Positions 11,870-20,678 of a stretch of DNA of 64,000 nucleotides are shown here, piece after piece; the stretch's first letter is position 1, and each line of letters opens with the position of its first letter. The DNA is from Cenococcum geophilum 1.58 (Eukaryota > Ascomycota > Dothideomycetes > Gloniales > Gloniaceae): the NCBI GenBank assembly GCA_001692895.1, contig KV748235.1, forward strand, positions 868,001-932,000, written 5' to 3'. The position numbers and the translations under genes are program-made. A model generated the notes under the pieces. That model made no database searches. It had not been told where the DNA came from and saw only the letters and a list, made by a program, of their open reading frames with translations.

Positions 11870-13684
11870 TTATATATTTAATTAGTCTAGTTATAATTAT
11901 GTTAGTTAGGAATACTTAGTTAGGTAGGGTTTTTAGTATAAAACTATTAAGATTTTTATATTTATATTATAGTACCTATAGCAGAGCGTAGCTTAGCATA
12001 TACTCCTTTAAATGTATTTATAGGTTTATATAGCGCTAAGTTACACTTAGGAACGCTATAGCATGCTAAGATAACCTAGTCCCTTAGGCTGTTTTTGTTT
12101 TAGTAAGTTTTAGTAAGGCCATATTAGATTTTCTAGAGTTTATTAAAGAGTAGTTAAAGGCACTCTAAATAAGTATTTATTAGGTTAGAAGCGATAACTT
12201 TTTAAAACATAGTCTCCTATTATTTAGATATATAAAGCTAGTAATTCTTATTAATCTTAAAGTGGGCTCTAGTAAGCTAAAGTATTATATTAAAGCTATA
12301 GTTTCTACCCGTAATATAGTTGTAATAAAATATTACTACCCGTCCCTTTAATATAATAGAGAAAGCGTAGTGGTACTAGTAGTATTAAATTTTAACCTTA
12401 TTATAACAGTTATAGAAGACCTATAGTTTAACTCTAAGTATATTATATAGTTCTCCTCTAAACTTCTTCTCTTTATCTAAATATACCTTTATTAGATTCG
12501 TAACTTCTTATAATAGAGGCTTACCAGTTAGCTAGGATAGAGGGGGTAGAGGTAGCGAAGGGGGTAACGGAAGAGCACCTCTAGGTAGGGGAGTACCTCC
12601 TAGTAGAAGAGTACCTCTAGGTAGGGAATTAGCGTTCTAGGGGTTTTAATATAAATTAAAGTTGCCTTCTAAAAAATATAGGTTAGTTTTAGGTTTCCGT
12701 AGTTAACGTATAATCTTAACTTCTATCTATACTAGTTCTTCTATACTAATAATAACGGCCTAAATATTATTAGTAATTAGGTTACCGTTCTTAGTAATAT
12801 ATACCCTATTCCTATAGAGGAAGTCTTAAAAATCCTAAATAATATTAACGTTGCTAAGTGCCTAGGTATTAGCAGTCCATCTTATAAAATCCTCCCTAAA
12901 ATACTCCTATGGTTATAAATCGGCGTAATATCTATTTTGGTAGAATATAATATAATATAGAAGAAAGCTGTTAACTTATTTTACGGTATAAGTTGTTATA
13001 TTAAAGGCGAATTTATCCCAATCTTTATTAATAAGTTTCGCGTGCTTAGCTACCCCTAATAGTAAGAAGTCTTTCCAGTTATTTGGCATAGCTATGCTTT
13101 TAGAGGAAGGGAAGTGTTGTTAGTGTAGGGATTGTCGTTTAGTACGCGTTTGTCGTTTAGTACGCGTTTATAATATATATTTGCGATTATAGGGCTCAGA
13201 ACCAGTTCTAGCCTTAAATCGCAAAGACTCGTAAAGTATATTGTTCTACGTAATAGACGCAAGAATTTATAATCTTAAAAAGGCTCAGGACTAGTTCTAG
13301 CCTTTAGATCCTTAGATTCGTGGAAGAGTTCTATTTAAGGTTTAGGACCAGTTCTAACCTTAAAAGATAGCTTCCTTTAGCATAAGTAGCACTGATAGTG
13401 GCTCATCTCTTCTTAGTGGAATACCTAGCTGTTCTGTAGTATAACAGTGAAGTTAACCACTAATTAGTGTTGGTTACACAAGGTAATATTACGTAGCTAC
13501 GGTTCGTAGATAGTATAATGATTGTTGTTCTTGTTTCTTCATGAAGGAGGGCGAGGAGCTTAGGGCTCCTCGCCACGCTAATGCCGCGGCAACACGTGAC
13601 GGCAACTTGCCGCACGTAACGGCAACTTGCCACACGTGACGGCAATATGCCTTATATGGTGACCACTTGCCTTTATTCCCAACA
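11870..13684 (-). mobile_element. Truncated copia, 5' half with 5' LTR
   Basis: Shares sequence with the integrase/gag side of the complete copia (11878-11920 resembles 6418-6460; 12660-13467 resembles the gag region) and ends in a 217-bp LTR. There is no left LTR, so the 3' half is lost. The right end coincides with the boundary between AT-rich repeats and the gene island. Downstream of the LTR on the minus strand is CTAATTAGTGG, matching the other copies' putative primer-binding site. Confidence 0.75.
13468..13684 (-). repeat. Copia 5' LTR at the island edge (217 bp)
   Basis: From TGTTGGTTACACAAGG to TATTCCCAACA. It is the longest LTR of the family, having extra CACGTGACGGCAACTTGCC units, and it is less mutated than the copies further left. 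Confidence 0.85.
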
Positions 13685-13772
13685 GGTGCCGCCCACAACC
13701 AATTCATCGCCATGCGGCACGTCATGGCAATAACGCGACAAAGAATCATTACTTTTCAAATTCAATTGCTTT

Positions 13773-14331
13773 ATGTGCTTACAATCTCAATCAATGCCTA
13801 GGGCGACAGTCGTGGAAAGTCAATCGTCTGAATCTGCCGGTGTTGGCGACCTGCGACTGGTTCCTTCGATCTCGGCTCAATCTCTGGGGTCTCGGCAAGT
13901 CGCGAGATCGACCTGGTCAAAGCCCCTTGCATCATCCATATTCGTTGGAGTTAATCCTTGCCATAGCACTGACACGTTAATGCATTGGAGCGTTGAAAAA
14001 TCATCCAGTAGGAGTGTTTCCAGAAACTTTTCGATGGAAAAATATGCTAAAGCATCTCCAATTAACATTTCTAGCTATAATATGAGAGGAATTCACGGAA
14101 TGGAATCTACATATAATCTCTTAAGACTGACATAAGTTTTAGACCTGTCCTTTCGCAAACTAATGATCTTAAAAGGGAAAATTGGTTATATGGGACGGCT
14201 GCAAAGCATTTGAGATTTTTTTTATAGTTAAAAGTGTTAGCAGAAGTAATGAAGTTCTCTAGGAGGAAATCGGACAACCTTCCGAGATACGTCAGCAGAA
14301 CCATTTCGAAGAGCCAAGCAAATTCAGACAA
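13773..14331 (-). pseudogene. Decayed coding fragment, function unknown
   Basis: The minus strand carries two adjoining open stretches, 14331-14107 (starting MSEFAWLFEMVLLTYLGRL, hydrophobic) and 14068-13877 (with LQCINVSVLWQGL and VDLATCRDPRD). The second continues through two TGA stops, as if TGG or CGA had been mutated. Both look more protein-like than the overlapping + strand frames. I do not recognise a family. It may be the remains of a gene trimmed by RIP leaking from the adjacent copia LTR. Confidence 0.25.
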
Positions 14332-15071
14332 AATACTTAAGGAAAATTATTTAGAAGTTTTACTGAAGAAACTCCCATCATTAACGAAGCACCAAGGGAG
14401 ATTATTTGAACAGAAGTATATATATAAGTGTATACATTTGAGTGCGCATCGGCTTATGAAAGTGCTATTCTAGTCAGAGATCGTGCCCCAACCCTTTAAT
14501 GCCCCTGATGCCAAATGCCAACCCAAATCCGCTGGGAGAAGTTACCCGGTATGTACAAGAGTAGTAATTCTTCCGTTATAGCCTCATAAGTTCGTAAACC
14601 TAATGCTACAATAACCTAAACTGCTCTCTTTTTAATACCCTGTTTTCCGTCTCTTCCTAAGAAAGGCTTTTCCTTAACTAATTTATAGTTGTATATAATA
14701 GTTATATAAAAAACCATTACCTACAACTTTGCTACTTAAAGCATAATATACTCTCTATTAACCCGATCCATCGCCTTCCTCTACTAAAAAGCTTGGGTGC
14801 TAAGCATACTGCCGCCTGCTTGCCTTGCCGCCTGTCCATCAGTTCTTTTATTAACCACTCTCTAAACCTTTTCCAAAACTTCCAAGCTACTTAGATTATT
14901 AAAGAAACCGCTCTCCCTCTGAATCTCTATATACCTCTGCCTTACGATAGCTCTGTGCTATTCGTCCACACACTCCGTGCCTATAATAAATAGTGGCCAC
15001 AATAAGAACTTGTTAACGCGGCTCGTTACACTAATTTGTGAGATATGGTATAAACCCTGCGCGACTAGGTT
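14332..15071. other. Intergenic, no gene seen
   Basis: Moderately AT-rich, with short open frames only. No domain, RNA gene or clear repeat is visible; 14580-14990 is pyrimidine-rich. Confidence 0.5.
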
Positions 15072-15560
15072 CTAGATATTTAAGGCGCTTGAGGGCAGCG
15101 TTGGGTGAGCAAGGGGTTCGATATACAGAAGCGCCGAGTACCTGAAGCTCTTACTAATATGCAAGAGTGCAGCTTGCGTAGGAGAGAGAGCCAAAGAAGA
15201 AGATACTGCACCACATGAGGGCGCAGAAGGCATTAACTCTCCCCCTGGCGCCTCAAGCTCCCACTCTTGGCTGGCTGAGGCTTCGCTGGCTGAGGCTTTG
15301 TCAGCCACTCTTTTACGTAGGCTCTGGCCCTTGGACGACTTCACGAGCTGTGCCATATTTGGTTCAACGAAGCGCTGACGGGTCTCAGGATGATGGGCGA
15401 GGTGAGGTATGGCTTGCATATTAAGCGAGCAGAGCCTCTTTAAAGCGGCGATGTGACAGGGCCTAAGCGAGGTAGGAAGACTGCCAAAAGCGGCGGCCAA
15501 TAGGATATAACTGTTTTTTGTCTCGGTTAGCCAACGGGAACCCTCACAGACTATATGCAA
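15072..15560 (-). CDS. Hypothetical protein, 162 aa (uncertain)
   Basis: An ATG-initiated open frame of 162 codons without an intron. The product is Ala/Ser/Leu-rich, with a polar middle (around residues 75-105, KSSKGQSLRKRVADKASASEA) and no signal peptide or domain I can name. A shorter + strand frame overlaps it. GC content is island-like, not RIPped. It lies tail-to-head upstream of nothing recognisable and about 270 bp beyond the peroxidase stop. It may be a chance frame; there is no homology-type evidence. Confidence 0.25.
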   Translation of the reverse strand: MHIVCEGSRWLTETKNSYILLAAAFGSLPTSLRPCHIAALKRLCSLNMQAIPHLAHHPETRQRFVEPNMAQLVKSSKGQSLRKRVADKASASEASASQEWELEAPGGELMPSAPSCGAVSSSLALSPTQAALLHISKSFRYSALLYIEPLAHPTLPSSALNI

Positions 15561-15826
15561 CTGTATAGTTTTTCAGCTCCTTGGTGCTAACAAGCATTTT
15601 ACCCTTAAGGCCGACTCCAGTAATTCCGGAGTATCCCTCTATTTATTACAATGAACTATTGAATAGATCTTATAGCCTTTAACAACCAAACTGATTAAGT
15701 CGATCAATGCCCTGGACGCCAAATAAATGGGATTAAATTCGGACCCAAATAGCTACGTATCTAGATCAACAGACGCCTCTTTAAATCCTAGATGTCCTGA
15801 AGAATCGCGTGACAAGATGCGTTCAG

Positions 15827-16774
15827 TCAGTCGGAGTCGAGGCCAGCGAGCAGGCTGGCGGGGGGTGCGAAGAACGTCGTGCCCGTGAGCGGTTTCGAGA
15901 AGTCGAGCAAGCGGTCGTGCAGCCCGGGAGGGTCCCCAACAAACATGCGCTGCAGCATCCGCTCGATAACCCACAGACGCCGCGAGTACCCGATGAAGTA
16001 CGTTCCGAACTCGCCTGAGCCAGGGGAGCCGAACGGCATGTTGTCGCGGAGGATTTCATGCTCGTCACCGTTCTCGTCTTCGATCGTGGCGAGCGTCTTA
16101 TGTGACCGCTGGCCAGAGGCTGCATCGTTAAGCTCAACGTTGTCCAACTTCGTGCGGCCGATGATGGCCTCCTGCTGCTCGGCCGGGAGGGCACGCCACG
16201 CTTTGAGGTCGTGCAGGTACTTCTGCACGACGATGTAGCTGCCACCGGCGGCGGATGCGTCCTCCTCAGCGACGAGGATCGAGGTGGGCACAGCAGGACC
16301 GACCGGGTTGGCCGTGCCGTCGACGAATCCGAGGAGGTCGCGAACGTCGAAGTAGCGGAAGCCGACGGTTTCGTCGACGACCGCAACAGCGTCGCCCAGG
16401 AGGTCCATCAGCTGCCGCTCGAACTCAAAGCATAAGTCTCGGCGCTCCGAGCGGATGTGGAAGAGCAGATCGCCAGGCGTCGAGACGGCAGTATGGACCG
16501 CGCCCTTAACGACGGGGAAGGGACGGAGCTCCGCCGGCCGGGGTAGACCAGTGATGCAATCCCAGACGTCGCTGCCGATGCCAACGGTGCACGCGAACGA
16601 GGCACTGAGATCGCGAATGGCGACGTTCTTGGTGAGGTCGTCGATGCTCGCGAGCGTCGAGCGTACGGTCCGGATCGCGTCGGGACCGTCAGTGACCGAC
16701 AGGGCGAGGAAGGTCGCCGACTGTGTTAGCGGCGCGTCGACGCGTTGCGGCTCGATGGGGACGCGGCGGCTCAT
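15827..16774 (-). CDS. DyP-type (dye-decolorizing) heme peroxidase, class B
   Basis: A 315-aa haem peroxidase that would oxidise dyes, phenols or porphyrins with H2O2. Seen in the sequence: the DyP hallmark GFVDG at residues 149-153 (catalytic Asp152), the likely proximal haem ligand His225 (in RSHKTL), and the distal Arg243/Asn245 in ILRDNMPFG, then GEFGTYFIGYSR and FMVGDPPG-like C-terminal sequence. Length and motif order fit bacterial class B DyPs such as actinobacterial DypB. The start is the ATG at 16774 (MSRRVPIEPQR); the frame stays open 70 codons further upstream, but that part is low quality and not family-like. There is no intron and no signal peptide. GC is much higher than in neighbouring DNA, suggesting horizontal acquisition from bacteria (inference). 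Confidence 0.93.
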   Translation of the reverse strand: MSRRVPIEPQRVDAPLTQSATFLALSVTDGPDAIRTVRSTLASIDDLTKNVAIRDLSASFACTVGIGSDVWDCITGLPRPAELRPFPVVKGAVHTAVSTPGDLLFHIRSERRDLCFEFERQLMDLLGDAVAVVDETVGFRYFDVRDLLGFVDGTANPVGPAVPTSILVAEEDASAAGGSYIVVQKYLHDLKAWRALPAEQQEAIIGRTKLDNVELNDAASGQRSHKTLATIEDENGDEHEILRDNMPFGSPGSGEFGTYFIGYSRRLWVIERMLQRMFVGDPPGLHDRLLDFSKPLTGTTFFAPPASLLAGLDSD

Positions 16775-17259
16775 TCTTGCCCTCGTTGCCTGCTCAGCAG
16801 TATGTAGTTGGCCAACTATAGGTCGAGGTCGAGGTCGACGGTCTTGAGGATTCGGCCGACCTGATAGGGGTCGTCGTAACTCTTTAACTAATGTTACCCG
16901 CGCAGCTTGTCGCCCTAGATCTAGGATCCAAGATCTAGAATGTAACCGACTTAGGAGCCCCGTCATAGAATCCGTTATATTCATGCTACGCTTAGTACCA
17001 CTTAATCTTGACCTGATTCTTATAGTGTAGGTATAGGGTTCTTATCTCTAAGCTAGTCTCCGGCGATTACCCCGCTATGAAAGCACTTTATCTCACACTC
17101 CGATTGGCCGCCACTGTAGAATAGCGGGCACCTATCAGACAGCTACGATTCTCAAAAATTAAGAATATATTGTATACAATTAGCATAGATCCTACATTCC
17201 TCATCACTCTCAGAAGAAGAGAGAAAAGACTCAGCAGAGGGTATGCACATAACACCGCT
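16775..17259. other. Upstream region of the peroxidase gene
   Basis: Composition drops to AT-rich just beyond the peroxidase start. The minus-strand frame continues to 16984 but looks non-coding. No regulatory motif is identifiable with confidence. Confidence 0.4.
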
Positions 17260-17512
17260 CTAACAGCTATCCAGTGCCTCGCTAATTTGTTCTGCCGTTA
17301 ACGGTGGGCTCGGGGGTGGCGCTATCATCTCTCGTTAGGTGCAATGTCACAAAACATCGGCAAAAATAGTTAGACTTACGGTAGGTCCCATAAACTTCCA
17401 GCGACCAGGCCTTCATCTGCTCCCCCGTGGGCTCGTCAATTAGAAGCAGCTTACAGGGTTGTTGCTGCGGCTGCAGTTGGGGACGAAGCTGTGGTGGCTC
17501 GCTTAGTGGCAT
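17260..17512 (-). CDS. Small hypothetical protein, 64 aa, one intron (tentative)
   Basis: Exon 1 is 17512-17380 and exon 2 is 17321-17260, joined over a 58-bp intron (17379-17322) with donor GTAAGT, branch CTAAC and acceptor AG; the join keeps frame and yields 64 residues. The product starts MPLSEPPQL, has a Gln/Pro-rich stretch, then LLIDEPTGEQMKAW and ends in a Pro-rich segment followed by LTAEQISEALDSC. The frame is also open upstream to about 17608 behind a possible acceptor (TTTTGCAG), so the true protein may be longer and begin near or inside the adjacent MITE. I recognise no family. Support rests on splice sites and frame only. Confidence 0.35.
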
Positions 17513-17706
17513 TTCGCTGGTATTAACCGCTCGGCTGCGAAGATCCACGGCGCCACCTGCAGCCAAGCCGTCCACATGCCGCTGAGTGCACAGGCTGCCC
17601 GCCTGCAAAATAGTGACTCAGCGGCCGATTCAGCGAACCATTTTCCGGCCAAGAGTTGGGAACAGAAATTATTGGAGGAGATAAAGGCGCCATCTGGAGG
17701 AGTATA

Positions 17707-18132
17707 ACGTAGTTTATAAGCGAGCTGGCCATATAAGCGAGCTGGCCACCTTAAAACTCACCAAAAATTGGAAAAATCACACTTTAATATCTTAACAACC
17801 ACTTAATAATAATTAATGCAAATTTAATAGCGGCCTATTAATGTAATAACTAACTTATATAGAAAGTATTGGAAATCTAATATAAGCNGAAGTAGGTTAA
17901 ATAGAAAANNNGNGGNNNNNNNNCCNCNNNTTTTCTATTTAACCTACTTCNGCTTATATTAGATTTCCAATACTTTCTATATAAGTTAGTTATTACATTA
18001 ATAGGCCGCTATTAAATTTGCATTAATTATTATTAAGTGGTTGTTAAGATATTAAAGTGCAATTTTTCCAATTTTTGGTGAGTTTTGAGGTGGCCAGCTC
18101 GCTTGTATGGCCAGCTCGCTTATAAACTACGT
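17707..18132. mobile_element. 426-bp foldback MITE, Tc1/mariner-like ends
   Basis: Two arms of about 200 bp are inverted copies of each other. The ends read ACGTAGTTTATAAGCGAGCT (left) and its complement (right), flanked by TA on both sides (17705-17706 and 18133-18134), as expected of a Tc1/mariner superfamily target duplication. Each arm begins with a doubled AGCGAGCTGGCC motif. The arms differ at only a handful of positions, mostly C/T. The centre (17909-17930) is ambiguous and the Ns are mirror-symmetric, including a single N in each arm (17888 and 17951). No transposase is present. It lies between the small gene and the secreted-protein gene. Confidence 0.85.
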
Positions 18133-18607
18133 TATTCGTTTTCATATTTCACAGAACCCTTATTTGCTGCCAATCTGCGAGTACGCTTCTGTTACCCTTC
18201 TAACTCGCTTACTACGGAGCGTCTGATTTATGAGAAGACGATAGTGCCTGGAGATGGCCTTTTCATTTCGTATTGTCAATTCACACGTCGCGTTTACATG
18301 TCACGATGCTGATTCACTTCGTCCACAATGGTAATCCACACAGTCGGCGCTAAGTGTGACATGCAATGTGCGATATGCGACGATCTGTGCCTCAGCCCTG
18401 CATTACACCCTTGTCTCGAACCCGGCAGTCCCCTGTTTCGTCAGAAGTCCGACCCCTAGCTCTCGACATGAAATCTCACATATTCCTGCCCTGTCGTCGA
18501 CATGACTTGATTTTCCATCTTCTCGTCGTTCCTCTCATTCATTCATTTCTTCTCAGTGACTGGCTCGCTTTTCTTGGCTTAATACACTTTGGATTTCTTA
18601 CAGCAAA

Positions 18608-19087
18608 ATGCACAACTCGCTCCTCACCAACATCATCCTCCTCCTATCCCTCTTCCACACCGCCGTTATCGCCGCACCAGACAAATACGCTGCCGTACTC
18701 GCCGTTCGCCAGACCTCCGCTCCCACCGACTCTCAATGCCTCGACTACGCCCGCACCGCCAACCTCTCCACCATTGGCGAAAACAGCACCTACCGCTCCG
18801 CCTTCCTCCAAGCCTCGCCCGTCGGCACAATTATCGAAGCCAAAATACTCGACACCGCCATCCTAAAACTGCCCGCGCTAACTAGAGACGAGGCTCTGAA
18901 CCAGGCATGCGGGAACCTAACGACGATTGCGTTGGCGGAGGCAGAGCGGAATTTCACAATGGGCATCGTGGCGCAGTTCTCAGGTCTTGTGGGGAATCCG
19001 CAGGCGATTAAGGCTGGGCCGGAGTTGGTGCCTATTTTTGGGTTGATGTTAATTGTTTTTGGGGGGGTATGGATTTTCATGNCATAG
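18608..19087 (+). CDS. Secreted or membrane-anchored hypothetical protein, 159 aa
   Basis: An intronless 159-aa frame starting at ATG in good context (AAAATG). Residues 1-22 form a clear signal peptide (hydrophobic core LLTNIILLLSLF, likely cut near VIA-AP). The mature part has two cysteines (44 and 101), which could pair, and four N-glycosylation sequons (52, 59, 103, 115). The C-terminus (about 139-158, VPIFGLMLIVFGGVWIFM) is a hydrophobic tail, either a GPI-anchor signal or a membrane helix. The last sense codon contains an N (19082), so residue 159 is undetermined; a TAG follows. It is expected at the cell surface. I do not recognise the family; the upstream and downstream flanks show no partner gene. 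Confidence 0.75.
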   Translation: MHNSLLTNIILLLSLFHTAVIAAPDKYAAVLAVRQTSAPTDSQCLDYARTANLSTIGENSTYRSAFLQASPVGTIIEAKILDTAILKLPALTRDEALNQACGNLTTIALAEAERNFTMGIVAQFSGLVGNPQAIKAGPELVPIFGLMLIVFGGVWIFMX

Positions 19088-19489
19088 GGGATGTGGAATG
19101 GAAGATGGAAAGAGAAATGTGAGACGTTTGGAGAGAAGAGGGTGCTGCTGGCATGTGATGGATGGAACTCGGAATATGCACCTAAACGTGGAGGGTTGGT
19201 CTCGGTTTCGATGGTAGGGCACAAGGGAGTGATATCGATTTAGGTCGGTGAGGTATGCAACTCAGATAAATAATTAAAAACGCAACGTCCTTTATGCGTG
19301 CATCTTCAAACTCCTTGACATCGCTATCGAAGTTCCCTGGCCATACATGCCCCCACCACATTATGTTCACTGGTGACGGTTATCTTGCGTTGCCAGAGTA
19401 TATATCATGTTCCTATATCGAGCATGGTTAATAGAGGCAAATAGCAAGTCTATTCAAGATTCGTTATCGGAAAACCCTCCAATACACTA

Positions 19490-20194
19490 TCAGAACCTTT
19501 TACTATGCTGACGCTCCAACCAATTGATCAGCTTTCCTATTGCTCCATTCCTTAGTCGCTGGTCGCAGGTTTGACTACCAATATGTTGGAAAAGCCCCGA
19601 CAGCTTTGCAAAGCCGGTGCCGCATGTCGGGCACTTGAATGGATACACACTACCATTGTAATTACCCATATAATCCAGATATAAATCGTAACCCTCAACC
19701 ATATCATCGTGATATTCTTCATCGATATAGTGTTTCCATTGATAACACAAGGCAGCAGACTCGTTTAGGTCGAGAATGTTGATGCCCGAGTCGCAGCTTC
19801 CGGACTCTAAGTGGATTATCATGCCAGCGTAGGTGGTGAATATTCTATAGCAGCCATAGCACTCTACGGAAGGGTCCAAGTGGACCATTTTATGCTAGAT
19901 GATTACCGATACGTTAGCAAATAAATCGTAGTATAAGACACTTCTAAGGACTAAGCGGGCCTGCACTTACGTGTTTGAGATTACTTGGGCTATCGAAATA
20001 TCGGTCACATTTTCGACACACATTCTCTTCCAAATACTCTTGGTGGCGAGGGGAGTCTTGGTAATGCTGTTGCCTCGCCTGAGCGCTGGGAAACGACCTC
20101 TCACAGGGGCGGCAGTACAGGCTATTTAGGCAAGAGAGGTGAACAAAACTAGAAAGTAATCCCAAGGGGGGGATGCTTACCTCCCGGTAGCCAT
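19490..20194 (-). CDS. C2H2-type zinc-finger protein, 189 aa, three exons
   Basis: Exons 20194-20181, 20121-19971 and 19894-19490, with introns of 59 bp (donor GTAAGC) and 76 bp (donor GTAAGT, branch GCTAAC, acceptor CTAG). The joins give MATGSLYCRPCERSF and SPSNLKH-HKMVHLD, completing a finger exactly across intron 2, which supports the model. Four fingers are visible: YCRPCERSF..H..H (about 7-29), VCRKCDRYF..SNLKHHKMVH, ECYGCYRIF..H..C and FKCPTCGTGF..H..C, the last two with Cys as fourth ligand. This layout is typical of a common Pezizomycotina C2H2 family; the likely role is nucleic-acid or protein binding, target unknown. It is divergently arranged with the hydrolase-patatin gene. Confidence 0.85.
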
Positions 20195-20678
20195 AATATT
20201 TAATAAATGGTCTTTTCGGTCAACACAGCAATTGTGGCGGATCAGCCCGCTGCTAAGCCGGGCAACAGGCTGATTCAGCCTTACTCCAAGTGTCGGCCGC
20301 TCAACAGTTAGAGGCTGGGGTGGGATAGGAAAGGCAAATGCGAGGTGATGTTTTAACTAGGTATGGGCGCGCGGCCGTCGCGCACCGATGCAGATGCAAA
20401 CAACTTAAATTCACGTGATATTATAACCTAATCAGGAAGGAACTAAACTCAATCGGTGGGGTATCCGCATATCAATTAGGCTGCCCTTAATAATAGAGGT
20501 TAATAGTCTAAACTTGCTAAGGTAATGGTCTGAGCAGGTCCATGCGCTATCCCGTGTCACCGGAATAAATCTTTTGCGGAGTGTCTGATTCATGACATAT
20601 TCGTGGGTAACCTACAAGTAGAATAGGGCCAACATTCTCCACCGTATGCAACGCTAAGCTCTTCTGGTGCATCAAGTC
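20195..20678. promoter_or_regulatory. Divergent intergenic region (shared promoter area)
   Basis: 484 bp between the start codons of the zinc-finger gene (minus) and the hydrolase-patatin gene (plus). It must hold both promoters. No TATA box or operator is assignable by eye. Confidence 0.4.

Noticed and set aside
15823..16847. Overlapping open frames on both strands of the peroxidase gene
   Set aside because: Shadows of a GC-rich coding sequence; residue composition is Arg/Ser/Pro-heavy and no motif is present.
16775..16984. N-terminal 70-residue extension of the DyP peroxidase
   Set aside because: The frame is open, but the residues are unlike DyP proteins and lie in AT-rich DNA; MSRRVPIEP at 16774 begins the family-like sequence.
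18085..18312. 75-aa open frame crossing the right end of the palindrome
   Set aside because: Begins in the MITE terminal repeat and has no upstream signal or domain.
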